Source: Atopsyche davidsoni (Eukaryota; Arthropoda; Insecta; Trichoptera; Hydrobiosidae). From it: a DNA stretch of 64,000 bases. Numbering within the stretch: the first letter of the stretch is position 1; each line of letters opens with the position of its first letter. Under the pieces are notes generated by a model, which was not told the origin of the DNA, ran no database searches, and saw only the letters and a list, made by a program, of their open reading frames with translations. Of the stretch, positions 1 to 11,286 are shown in pieces. The stretch is from positions 8,925,902 to 8,989,901 of the forward strand of contig JAILWY010000024.1 of the NCBI GenBank assembly GCA_022113835.1, read 5' to 3'. The position numbers and the translations under genes are program-made.

Positions 1-650
1 ATGTTTATAAACAAATGTCAGAGAGCTGTCAAGTTTGGTTATGTGTACAAATCGATTATCGATTTTGAAATTACGAGTGGTTGTTTTAAAGCGTGAATAT
101 TTTGTGTATCATATTCTTCTATAGGACGTAATATATTGACGGACGCGTCGATAAGTGGTATTAATGAAACGATATATTAGGATATTCGGCGTGAGGAGGA
201 TATTGTTGGTTTTACAGGGAATATAAGACGAACTTATATTATTTACGGTTGGGTTTTAATTATTTAGAACGTGTTTGGAGAGTCATTGGAGATATATTAT
301 ATATTTTGGTGGATATTTTAAATTCTAGATAGATAAATTATTTGGGTTTACTTAATGAAGCGTTGGTATTCAGATAGTTAAATAAGATTCATAGTGGTTT
401 ATTAGGGAATAGTATCGAGTTGATTGGACCTTTTATTGCAGTGCCAGCAGTTCCAGCGGGTGTATTTAGTAAATAACTTAGTTATAAGGTATTAGAGTGT
501 GTAGCTTGTCCGCCCTCTCGTAGTCATAGAGTAAAAATTTAGAGCTGGTATTCATTAGCGAGTTGTAATGTTCTCGAAAATTTCCCATCCTATTAGAATT
601 AACAGATTTGAAGCGTATGGGTCGCCGTGAAATCGTATTATCTCCTAGGG
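1..650. other. AT-rich DNA with no recognised gene
   Basis: I see no coding region, RNA gene or repeat that I can support here. The sequence is AT-rich with scattered stops in all frames. The last eight bases (643-650, TCCTAGGG) are the left target-site duplication of the hAT-type element that follows. Confidence 0.6.
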
Positions 651-2044
651 CGGTGGTCCCCAACCCTGTGCCCGCGGGCGCCATGGCGCCCGCCGACGAT
701 TTTACGTGCGCCCGCCGCTCTCCGACCACAATTAAAAATATATTTATGTTAAAAAAAAAAAATATTAAAAAAAAAAAAAAATATTTAGTAATCAAAAAAA
801 AAAATTAATTAAACAGTGGGCGAAAAATTAGAACGCCATTGGAGTTTGTGGGTTTTGAAAATATTTTCGGTTTAGGACAGGTACCGACGGGCAATAAAAT
901 TATTTTTGCCGAGCGTCGATGGGACAATAATCTTAATTGGATTTACAAATCAGCGTCTGGTTTAGGGCGGCTAGTTATCTGAGCGGGCCAATGTTTATGA
1001 AATAAACTTTTAATATTCATTATATTTATGCATTTTAACATGTTTATGAAATAAACAAAATCACACCGACGTACCTTTTGGAGCTTAAGGGCCTAGTCTG
1101 CATAACGAGTTTTTTTGATCATTTTCTAGTCCGTTTTGCGAAAAATCCACTGCACCAATCGAAAAAATTTAAATGCAAAAAGTTTGATACATTCCTTTTT
1201 TCGAATAAAATATATTTTTATTTCTTATAAATTTACTATTAATATGATAAATATGTGTTTTTCCGATTGAAGTGTAGGAATTTGGAGATTCGTTATGTCC
1301 CTTTTCCAAGAGTCCTAAACATTCAAAAGTTTTTTTTTTTAATTGAAATTAAAAGATTAAATATAAACCATGTGCGCAATATTATTAAATTCGTCATTTA
1401 TCCAATTTTTCAACATCTTCAAGATTTTATTTTACCCTTAAAATGGACGTTAATTAAATAATAAAAAATAGATAAATATAATTTATAGTTTTTTCAATTC
1501 TCTGTAAAAAAATCAACTTTCAATATAGCTAAATAAAGTGACAATTAAATTAATTTAATTTCCAACTAGGTGTGCCACAAGTTTCTGGTCTTTTTTTCAT
1601 CAATGAAAAGTGGATAATTTAAAAAAATATATAATAATAAAAATAGTTTATTCAAAGTATCGTCCCTCGCTAGCTACACATTTTTGCCATTTCTCTGTCA
1701 GTACACGAATACCGTGACAGTAAAATGACCGTCGGACCGAAACCATTCATCCCACCAATTTTACACTTTTTGGCCAAGTGTAGCCCAGCCAATCCATAAT
1801 ATATTATTAAAAAATTTAATATGTAGTTTTAATATGCGTTTAATATGTAGTTAGCGCCATCTATATGTGAAAGCCAAAAACTTAGTAGCGCTTCTAGAAA
1901 ATCTATTTTTTTTTTTTTTTTTTTAGCTGGGCTTTGGAACTACTTTCGGGAGCAGAAAAATACCTTGAAAAAATAAATGGCGCCCGCCGCCCGACCGGCG
2001 GGCGCCATTTGTGCTCTTGGGTCCTAAAAGGTTGGGGACCCGTG
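651..2044. mobile_element. Non-autonomous hAT-type element (1394 bp) with intact ends
   Basis: The left end (651-665, CGGTGGTCCCCAACC) and the right end (2030-2044, GGTTGGGGACCCGTG) form imperfect terminal inverted repeats. They are flanked by identical 8-bp duplications TCCTAGGG at 643-650 and 2045-2052. An 8-bp duplication together with a GGTCCCCAACC-type end is characteristic of hAT elements. Just inside each end is a GC-rich palindromic block built on GCGGGCGCCAT (around 669-695 and 1979-2012). No transposase reading frame of useful length remains, so movement would need a transposase supplied in trans. The interior contains A-rich and T-rich runs and a degenerate mariner end. The perfect duplication suggests fairly recent insertion. 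Confidence 0.88.
1569..1765 (-). pseudogene. Mariner transposase 3' remnant nested in the hAT-type element
   Basis: Read on the minus strand, 1660-1750 encodes the conserved C-terminal tail of mariner transposases: LTEKWQKCVASEGRYFE followed by a stop. An AT-rich trailer then runs to a mariner-like terminal repeat at 1569 (GGTGTGCCACAAGTTTCTGG), preceded by TA at 1567-1568, the mariner target dinucleotide. Upstream of the conserved tail the frame degenerates and the catalytic domain is absent. I do not see the opposite terminal repeat within the host element. It is a dead fragment, either inserted into the hAT-type element or captured by it. Confidence 0.75.
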
Positions 2045-2052
2045 TCCTAGGG

Positions 2053-3510
2053 TTTTTGGTATAGCGTGTTCTCCTTTAAGGACAGGATTTACATCATTGG
2101 CTTCGACCCTGGTCGGCGGGGTGCGTTCAATTTCAAGAAAACGTAATATAGATCGTAGCTACTTGGAGTTGATGGTGTGGAGTGATAGAATCCTGTGGGT
2201 TTAACTGACGTCGTAACATGCTTTGATACTATTTCGGGGATCCCAAACGTTCCGAGTCACCATACCCATTTATAGTTACTAACAGTAGGATTTAGAAACG
2301 TAGCGATTGACACCGTAGAAATAGAAAACGGAGAGTTTGAGGAGCGGTCCTAAATACGTGAAGATTCAAATGCAGCGTCAAGACATATATTAAACGCAGG
2401 ACAGGAGCTGATTGCTGTAGGGCTAATCCCCCTTGTTCCTGCAATATTATAATTTCATCAGCGACCTCTGGTCGTCCAACGGATCCAGAAAGCGATAACT
2501 GCTCTAAAGGCAATTCGCTCAATTTTCTTCGGAACGAGGCAACAATCGGGACACTGCATTAGCAGCCCGCAACTGTAACCTAAATTTCTTCGGAACGAGA
2601 ATATACTGGATCCTGTTTGACGGTTAGAGGAAGTTGTCAAAGCGACAAAAATTCTTTACATTCTCGTATCAACGGATCGCACTTCTAATTATTCGGTCGG
2701 ATTTGTTTGGTTTTTATTCAAGATAAAATCCTGCTCGCTTTCAGTTAAATATTAGGACAAAAGGGTTCACCTTTCAGTCGGAGTTTGTACGCGGAAATAG
2801 CTTCTTCGATTTAGTTCGGTGGAGATTGGGTCGCTGCCTCTTTTGAGTCAATTCAACCTTAAGTTGGACTGGGTTAAAGGAGTCAAGGGGTGGCGAAATA
2901 TTAAATCCGTTAATATTTCATGGTAAGGCGACAATCGTAGGTAAAGGGGGGGGCGGTCTGTTACCGAACCTTCCCATCTACTTTAACCTCACGGGATTGT
3001 AAAATAAACTTCAAAACAAACAAGTCCGAAAAATTGAAATTAAGGTTTAAATTTTTTAAGAGTAGTCATAGTTGTTATTAACATCGGGTTAGGTCAGTTT
3101 AGACGTGACCTCCTTCAAGGGAGTCTGTAGTATTACTATTTTACGTTTAAGACGGTTAGTTATTAAGTTACGTTAGAGTCCGAGTCATTTCTAGTTTAAA
3201 TAGAAATCGATAAAGATTCAGTCGGACTCTTCCTCTTAGATTTAAGGTCTAAAAGGTCGGGAACGTCACACTGTGTCGGCTCAAAAGTGAAGTAAAAGTG
3301 TTAAATGTAACATGTCTGGAAATCATATATTATAACAAAGTTTGTAATAAAGTTTAAATAAAAGATTACACTACAAGATGCTCTTTGAATTACCTACAAT
3401 ACAGTCCACTGATAGCTTATGAACCTTGGCGAATTTGTAAGCTAAACATCGAAGAGGAAAAAAAGAGAGCTAGAGCCTTTTCCGAGGATCAATAGCTCTC
3501 CGTCGTCAAC
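2053..3510. other. Unique DNA with no recognised gene
   Basis: Only short open frames (76 codons or fewer) without recognisable motifs occur. No inverted repeats with target duplications were found. It separates the hAT-type element from the pentamer satellite. Confidence 0.55.
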
Positions 3511-6500
3511 ATCACCTCATTTCATCTTATGTCATATCATGTCATGTCACGTCATGTCATGTCATCTCACCTCATGTCATCTCACCTCACGTCATGTCAT
3601 CTCACTTTATTTCATCTCACCTCATTTCATCTCATGTCATGTTATGTCACGACACGTCATGTCACGTCATGTCATGTCACGTCATGTCATGTAACGTCAT
3701 GTCACGTACGGTCATGTCACGTCAGGTCATGTCACGTCATGTAATGTCACGTCATGTAATGTCACGTCATGTCATGTCACGTCATGTCATGTCACGTCTT
3801 GTCATCTCACCTCATGTCATCTCTCCTCTTGTCATCTCACCTCATGTCATGTAACCTCATTTCATCTCACCTTATTTCATCTCATGGCATGTTATGTCAC
3901 GACACGTCATGTCACGTCATGTCATGTCACGTCATGTCATGTTACGTCATGTCACGTCAGGTCATGTCACGTCAGGTCATGTCACGTCATGTAATGTCAC
4001 GTCATGTCATGTCACGTCATGTCATGTCACGTCTTGTCATCTCACCTCATGTCATCTCTCCTCTTGTCATCTCACCTCATGTCATGTAACCTCATTTCAT
4101 CTCACCTTATTTCATCTCATGGCATGTTATGTCACGACACGTCATGTCACGTCATGTCATGTCACGTCATGTCATGTTACGTCATGTCACGTCAGGTCAT
4201 GTCACGTCAGGTCATGTCACGTCATGTAATAACACGTCATGTCATGTCACGTCATGTCATGTCACGTCTTGTCATCTCACCTCATGTCATCTCTCCTCTT
4301 GTCATCTCACCTCATGTCATGTAACCTCATTTCATCTCACCTTATTTCATCTCATGGCATGTTATGTCACGACACGTCATGTCACGTCATGTCATGTCAC
4401 GTCATGTCATGTTACGTCATGTCACGTCAGGTCATGTCACATCAGGTCATGTCACGTCATGTAATGTCACGTCATGTCATGTCACGTCATGTCATGTCAC
4501 GTCTTGTCATCTCACCTCATGTCATCTCTCCTCTTGTCATCTCACCTCATGTCATGTAACCTCATTTCATCTCACCTTATTTCATCTCATGGCATGTTAT
4601 GTCACGACACGTCATGTCACGTCATGTCATGTCACGTCATGTCATGTTACGTCATGTCACGTCAGGTCATGTCACGTCAGGTCATGTCACGTCATGTAAT
4701 GTCACGTCATGTCATGTCACGTCATGTCATGTCACGTCTTGTCATCTCACCTCATGTCATCTCTCCTCTTGTCATCTCACCTCATGTCATGTAACCTCAT
4801 TTCATCTCACCTTATTTCATCTCATGGCATGTTATGTCACGACACGTCATGTCACGTCATGTCATGTCACGTCATGTCATGTTACGTCATGTCACGTCAG
4901 GTCATGTCACATCAGGTCATGTCACGTCATGTAATGTCACGTCATGTCATGTCACGTCATGTCATGTCACGTCTTGTCATCTCACCTCATGTCATCTCTC
5001 CTCTTGTCATCTCACCTCATGTCATGTAACCTCATTTCATCTCACCTTATTTCATCTCATGGCATGTTATGTCACGACACGTCATGTCACGTCATGTCAT
5101 GTCACGTCATGTCATGTTACGTCATGTCACGTCAGGTCATGTCACGTCAGGTCATGTCACGTCATGTAATGTCACGTCATGTCATGTCACGTCATGTCAT
5201 GTCACGTCTTGTCATCTCACCTCATGTCATCTCTCCTCTTGTCATCTCACCTCATGTCATGTAACCTCATTTCATCTCACCTTATTTCATCTCATGGCAT
5301 GTTATGTCACGACACGTCATGTCACGTCATGTCATGTCACGTCATGTCATGTTACGTCATGTCACGTCAGGTCATGTCACGTCAGGTCATGTCACGTCAG
5401 GTCATGTCACGTCATGTAATGTCACGTCATGTCATGTCACGTCACGTCATGTCATGTCACGTCATGTCACGTCATGTCATGTCATGTCATGTCACCGCAT
5501 GTCATCTTACCTCATGTCATCTCACCTCATTTCATCTCATGTCATGTCATGTTAAGTCACGACACGTCACCGCATGTCACGTCATGTCATGTCACGTCAT
5601 GTCATGTCATGTCACGTCATGTAATGTCATGTCATGTCATGTCATGTCATGTCATGTCATGTCATGTCATGCCATGTCCTGTCATGTCATGTCATGTCAT
5701 GTCATGTCATGTCATGTCATGCCATGTCACGTCATGTCATGTCATGTCATGTCATGTCATGTCATGTCATGTCATGTCATGTCATGTCATGTCATGTCAT
5801 AATATGCCATGTCACGTCATATTATGTAACGTCATGTCTTGTCATGTCACGTCTTGTCATCTCATCTCATGTCATCTCTCCTCTTGTCATCTCACCTCAT
5901 GTCATGTCACCTCATTTCATCTCACCTCCTTTCATCTCATGTCATGTCATGTTATGTCACGACACGTCATGTCATGTCATGTTATGTCACGACACGTCAT
6001 GTCATGTTATGTCACGACACGTCATGTCATGTCATGTCATGTCATGTCATGTCACGTCATATTATGTAACGTCATGTCTTGTCATGTCACGTCTTGTCAT
6101 CTCACCTCATGTCATCTCTCCTCTTGTCATCTCACCTCATGTCATGTAACCTCATTTCATCTCACCTTATTTCATCTCATGGCATGTTATGTCACGACAC
6201 GTCATGTCACGTCATGTCATGTCACGTCATGTCATGTTACGTCATGTCACGTCAGGTCATGTCACGTCAGGTCATGTCACGTCAGGTCATGTCATGTCAT
6301 GTAATGTCACGTCATGTCATGTCACGACATGTCAAGTCACGTCATGTCATGTCACGTCATGTCACGTCATGTCATGTCACGTCATGTCAAGTCATGTCAG
6401 GTCACCTCATTTCATCTCACCTTATTTCATCACATGATATGACATGTCATGTCATGTCACCGCATGTCATCTTACCTCATGTCATCTCACCTCATTTCAT

Positions 6501-7119
6501 CTCATGTCATGTCATGTTAAGTCACGACACGTCACCGCATGTCACGTCATGTCATGTCACGTCATGTCATGTCATGTCACGTCATGTAATGTCATGTCAT
6601 GTCATGTCATGTCATGTCATGTCATGTCATGTCATGTCATGTCATGTCATGTCATGTCATGTCATGTCACGTCATATTATGTAACGTCATGTCTTGTCAT
6701 GTCACGTCTTGTCATCTCACCTCATGTCATCTCTCCTCGTGTCATCTCACCTCATGTCATGTCACCTCATTTCATCTCACCTCCTTTCATCTCATGTCAT
6801 GTCATGTTATGTCACGACACGTCATGTCATGTCATGTTATGTCACGACACGTCATGTCATGTCATGTTATGTCACGACACGTCATGTCATGTCATGTCAT
6901 GTCATGTCATGTCATGTCATGTCATGTCATGTCATGTCATGTCATGTCATGTCACGTCATGTCATGTCACGTCATGTCATGTCACGTCATGTCATGTCAT
7001 GTCACGTCATGTCATGTCATGTCATGTCATGTCATGTCATGTCATGTCATGTCATGTCATGTCATGTCATGTCATGTCATGTCATGTCATGTCATGTCAT
7101 GTCATGTCACGTCATGTTA
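3511..7119. repeat. Pentamer satellite (GTCAT/GTCAC/CTCAC) with 235-bp higher-order units
   Basis: About 3.6 kb consists almost entirely of 5-bp units of the form GTCAT, GTCAC, CTCAC, TTCAT and close variants. Between roughly 3.56 and 5.42 kb the variants recur in a fixed order with a 235-bp period: landmark blocks recur at 3769, 4004, 4239, 4474, 4709, 4944 and 5179. From 5.42 kb the order loosens, but larger blocks still recur; for example a block with ACCGCATGTCATCTTACC near 5493 returns near 6460. Long open frames in every + frame (Met-Ser-Cys-His-Val repeats) are a by-product of a 5-bp unit without stops and are not genes. The satellite ends about 40 bp before the first TTAGG block and shares its 5-bp period. 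Confidence 0.95.
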
Positions 7120-7158
7120 CAACTATTCCTTCCTCAATTCAAGTCAAAGCTAAGTCAA

Positions 7159-7220
7159 GGTTAGGTTAGGTTAGGTTAGGTTAGGTTAGGTTAGGTTAGG
7201 TTAGGTTAGGTTAGGTTAGG
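7159..7220 (+). repeat. TTAGG telomeric repeat block 1 (interstitial)
   Basis: About twelve uninterrupted TTAGG units on the + strand, preceded by AAGTCAAGG. The block runs straight into truncated retrotransposon E1 at 7220. Because unique DNA follows E1, this block is not at a chromosome end now. Confidence 0.95.
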
Positions 7221-8884
7221 TCTTCAACACCTGTCTGACGAAGGCCACGTTCCCGGGGTGCTGGAAGACCGCGCGCCTAGCGCTGGTGGGCAAAGGAGAC
7301 AAGCCGGTCGATCTCGCGTCTTCTTACCGACCATTGTGCCTCCTCGACAGCTTCGGGAAGCTCTTCGAAAGACTGATACACTCCAGACTGGACTCGTACA
7401 TCGAGACCGAGGGCTGCCTGTCCGAGTCTCAGTACGGGTTCAGGAGGGGTAGGTCCACGGCGGACGCCATCACGAGGGTCCACCGCAGGGCCGAGATGGC
7501 AAACGCGGGGACCTGGCGGACAAGACAGTACTGCGTGCTCGTAACGCTTGACGTTAAAAACGCCTTCAACAGCGCCCCATGGGAGAAGATCATGGAGGCG
7601 CTGGAGAAGAAAGGCGTCGAGCCGCACGTGCGAGCTGTCGTGGACAGTTACTTTCGAGACCGCAGCGTGCATTACACTCCCACAGGTGGAATAACCAGAA
7701 CCACCAGAACCACCACATGCGGAGTGCCACAGGGGTCGGTCCTCGGACCGCTCCTGTGGAACATAATGTACGATGCGGTGCTGCGAGTGGAGCTTCCCGA
7801 CGGTGTCGAAGAGATTGGCTTCGCGGACGACATCGGCGTCGTGGCCGTCGCCAGAAAGATGTCGGATCTGCAGGCCAATCTTAACGAAGCGCTGCGGAGG
7901 ATCGCCCAGGCTCTGGGGGACCACCACCTGGAGCTGGCAGCGCACAAGACCGAGGCGGTAATGCTTGTAGGAAGGCGCAAGCACGAGCCGCCGCGAATAA
8001 CCGTCGGCGACGCGGTCATCACCCCGCAAAAATCGGTCAGATACCTGGGCGTGTACTTCGACGGGTCCCTGAAGTACACGGCCCACATCCGCAGAGCCGC
8101 GGAGAAAGCCGCGGGAACCACCGCTGCGCTTTCGCGGATCCTGCTGAACGTGCAAGGTCCGCAGGAACAGAAGCGGAAGCTGCTCGCTAGTGTGGCCCAA
8201 TCCCAAATGCTCTTCGGCGCCGAAGTCTGGGCGCCGAGCATGCGGATGGCACACTACCGCAGCATGCTATCAAGCGTGCAGCGGCGTGCGGCGCTCCGCG
8301 TCATATGCGGATACCGCACGGTATCGGCCGATGCGGCGCTCGTGCTCGCGGGGATTCCGCCCATCGACCTTCTCGCAGAGGAACGAAAGGCCATCTTCGA
8401 GGACGCCGGTGATCGCGACACCGCGCGCGCGAACGCGAGGGCAACGACCGTGCAGAAGTGGCAGGATCGCTGGAGCGAGTCACTCAAGGGGCGATGGACG
8501 CAGCGGTTGATCCCGGTCCTCGCCCCTTGGATCTACCGCGCCCACGGTCAGGTCACCTACCGGCTGACCCAACTTCTCACCGGGCACGGCTGCCTCGGCA
8601 GCTACCTGGCGAGGATAGGCCGGTCGGCAAGCGCACGTTGCCTGCTCTGCGACGACGACATCGACGACGCAGAGCACGCGCTGTTCAAGTGCTGCGCTAC
8701 CGAATCGGAGAGATGGCGGCTGCGTTGCAGAGCTGGCGTCGCATGGACGGTAGAAGAACTTGTCCCGTCCATGCTGGAACGCAAGACAGCCTGGGACGCA
8801 GTCACGGACTTCTGCGAGAAGGTCGTCCGCAAGAGAGAAGAACTGGAGAGGGCTCGACAAGTGAGCCCCTCCCAACCGCCGTGA
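7220..8884 (+). pseudogene. ORF2 fragment of E1: reverse transcriptase and C-terminal zinc knuckle
   Basis: The frame is open from the truncation point to the stop and matches residues 456 to the end of the full ORF2. It keeps the RT blocks: SYRPLCLLDSFGK, the first catalytic Asp in VTLDVKNAF, GVPQGSVLGP and FADD. The C-terminal C-X2-C-X8-H-X4-C is present but reads CLLC where the other copies read CPLC. There is no native start codon and no endonuclease, so it is an inactive remnant despite an uninterrupted frame. A Gly replaces Arg just before KGDKPVD, and VVRK replaces VQRK near the C terminus. Confidence 0.92.
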
Positions 8885-9150
8885 CCAAGCCTCCGTCTTC
8901 ATGACTCGCCCCTCTCTACAGGAAGCATGAAGACGGAAGATATTCTATTGCTATTGTTATTTTATTATGTGTAATATGCTGCCTCTTCCCCCTTTACAGG
9001 AACGCAGCATATGAAGAAGAAATGCCTGCGGGGATCCTCCCCGCAGGAAAAGATGCTTTATTTCAGCCTTATATTTTGTTTTTTTTTTTTATATATTTTT
9101 ATTTTTGAAGGCTGTACCAGAAAAAAAAGAGACGCCCCCGTAGCCTAGAG
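7220..9150 (+). mobile_element. E1: 5'-truncated telomeric R1-clade retrotransposon
   Basis: The TTAGG block joins directly to sequence equivalent to codon 456 of the full-length ORF2 (compare 35951 in E2), so the leader, ORF1 and the endonuclease are missing. This is the usual product of incomplete reverse transcription. The 3' UTR keeps stem-loops 1-3, but homology stops at about 9150 inside the fourth stem-loop. No poly(A) tail or TTAGG follows, so the distal junction has been lost. The copy is slightly more diverged than E2-E7. Confidence 0.93.
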
Positions 9151-10066
9151 AAATTATTATGTGAACCTAGTGTGCTGATTCCACCCCCTGCCTAAGCTAA
9201 AAATTCTAAATATAATAAACTTAATTAAATTAGACACGAACGTTATAAAATTCCTAGTAATAATTTTCCTGAAAACTTTTAAAACAAGAATTAACCTTAA
9301 ACTAGTGGTTCAGAATTGTTTGATTGAAATAAATCTTTTTTCGCGATATTGGCCACCTTTAAGAGCTCCAGCTCTCATTTCCATCCCCAAGTACAGGTAT
9401 CTTAAGTGCTTCGTATTGTGTACAACACGTACAAGCACCCAAGACAGTGACTGCCAACCCTACGCTCCCTAATTTTTTTCGACAATCTAATTCCGCGTAC
9501 TCTTTATGACACGGGCGAGTCCTCTGTCCAACATTTAACGGTATAAACGAACACGAATCTACTCTGAATTCAACCAATCAAATCTGAACGAGAGCCAAAG
9601 AAACGAAATCCGTCAATACAAAAACATTTTCTGCTGCAATTTTGCTAGGACTTGCAATCCGTCTCGAACTGAAGAGGAATATCCTTGTGTTTTAAAGTTA
9701 CGGGCCGCCAAAGGCAGGACACCGGATGATCTGGAACGTTGGACGACGGTGTCGCCGAGTAATTTATATGTTCTGGAACAAGGGAGATTAGCCATTTCTG
9801 CGTAGTTAGAGATATGACGAGATTGTTTCTGTATTGTAGACTCACTTCCCCAGCTCTCAATGCAACTAATTTACTCTCTACGGTTAGTACAAAATTTTGA
9901 TACGGTCGACTCGGACACTCACGTTTTCTCCGAAGATCAATTATTGTCTCGCAACGGCCGTTAGAAAATTAAACACCCTAATCTGAAATAGAGACTTTCA
10001 CTCCGATTGTCGCCTGATAAAACAGGGTCACCCAGTAATTATGAGCTTCAGATCAACGCGTATAAA
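9151..10066. other. Unique AT-rich DNA with no recognised gene
   Basis: Only short open frames (72 codons or fewer) lacking recognisable motifs. Nothing ties this stretch to the flanking repeats. Confidence 0.55.
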
Positions 10067-11286
10067 TCTGCGCCTCCAGTGAGCCCCCAATGCGTAATCT
10101 GCGCCTCCAGTGAGCCCCCAATGCGTAATTTGCGCCTCCAATGAGCCTCCATTGAAAATCTTGCGCGTTCTATGAGCCTCCAATGCGAAATCTGCGCCTC
10201 CACTGAGCCTCCATTGAAAATTATTGCGCGTTCTATGAGCCTCCAATGCGAAATCTGCGCCTCCACTGAGCCTCCATTGAAAATATTGCGCGTTCTATGA
10301 GCCTCCAATGCGAAATCTGCGCCTCCACTGAGCCTCCATTGAAAATCTTGCGCGTTCTATGAGCCTCCAATGCGAAATCTGCGCCTCCACTGAGCCTCCA
10401 TTGAAAATCTTGCGCGTTCTATGAGCCTCCAATGCGAAATCTGCGCCTCCACTGAGCCTCCATTGAAAATCTTGCGCGTTCTATGAGCCTCCAATGCGAA
10501 ATCTGCGCCTCCACTGAGCCTCCATTGAAAATCTTGCGCGTTCTATGAGCCTCCAATGCGAAATCTGCGCCTCCACTGAGCCTCCATTGAAAATCTTGCG
10601 CGTTCTATGAGCCTCCAATGCGAAATCTGCGCCTCCACTGAGCCTCCATTGAAAATATTGCGCGTTCTATGAGCCTCCAATGCGAAATCTGCGCCTCCAC
10701 TGAGCCTCCATTGAAAATTATTGCGCGTTCTATGAGCCTCCAATGCGAAATCTGCGCCTCCACTGAGCCTCCATTGAAAATCTTGCGCGTTCTATGAGCC
10801 TCCAATGGGAAATCTGCGCCTCCACTGAGCCTCCATTGAAAATCTTGCGCGTTCTATGAGCCTCCAATGCGAAATCTGCGCCTCCACTGAGCCTCCATTG
10901 AAAATATTGCGCGTTCTATGAGCCTCCAATGCGAAATCTGCGCCTCCACTGAGCCTCCATTGAAAATCTTGCGCGTTCTATGAGCCTCCAATGCGTAATA
11001 TGCGCCTCCACTGAGCCTCCATTGAAAATATTGCGCGTTCTATGAGCCTCCAATGCGAAATCTGCGCCTCCACTGAGCCTCCATTGAAAATCTTGCGCGT
11101 TCTATGAGCCTCCAATGCGTAATATGCGCCTCCACTGAGCCTCCATTGAAAATATTGCGCGTTCTATGAGCCTCCAATGCGAAATCTGCGCCTCCACTGA
11201 GCCTCCATTGAAAATCTTGCGCGTTCTATGAGCCTCCAATGCGTAATATGCGCCTCCACTGAGCCTCCACTGAGCCTCCAATGCGA
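10067..11286. repeat. 62-bp minisatellite, a dimer of 31-bp monomers
   Basis: About 19 tandem copies of a 62-bp unit. Each unit is made of two diverged 31-bp halves: one begins GCGCCTCCACTGAGCCTCC, the other GCGCGTTCTATGAGCCTCC, with TGAGCCTCCA at the same offset in both. At the left edge (10067-10135) units of about 31 bp with a single monomer type (GCGCCTCCAGTGAGCCCCC) appear, and the right edge ends in partial units. Single-base variants (AAATCTT, AAATATT, AAATTATT) distinguish copies. Minus-strand open frames across it are repeat artefacts. Confidence 0.95.

Noticed and set aside
3529..7169. Many long open frames encoding Met-Ser-Cys-His-Val repeats
   Set aside because: They arise in several overlapping frames from a 5-bp repeat that contains no stop in those frames; no coding evidence.
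7159..7220. CRISPR-like or direct-repeat array
   Set aside because: Perfect tandem TTAGG without spacers is telomeric DNA, and the setting is eukaryotic.
10028..10805. Minus-strand frames with MEAHRTRN repeats
   Set aside because: Translations of the 62-bp minisatellite; the length is not divisible by three, so no stable repeated protein results.
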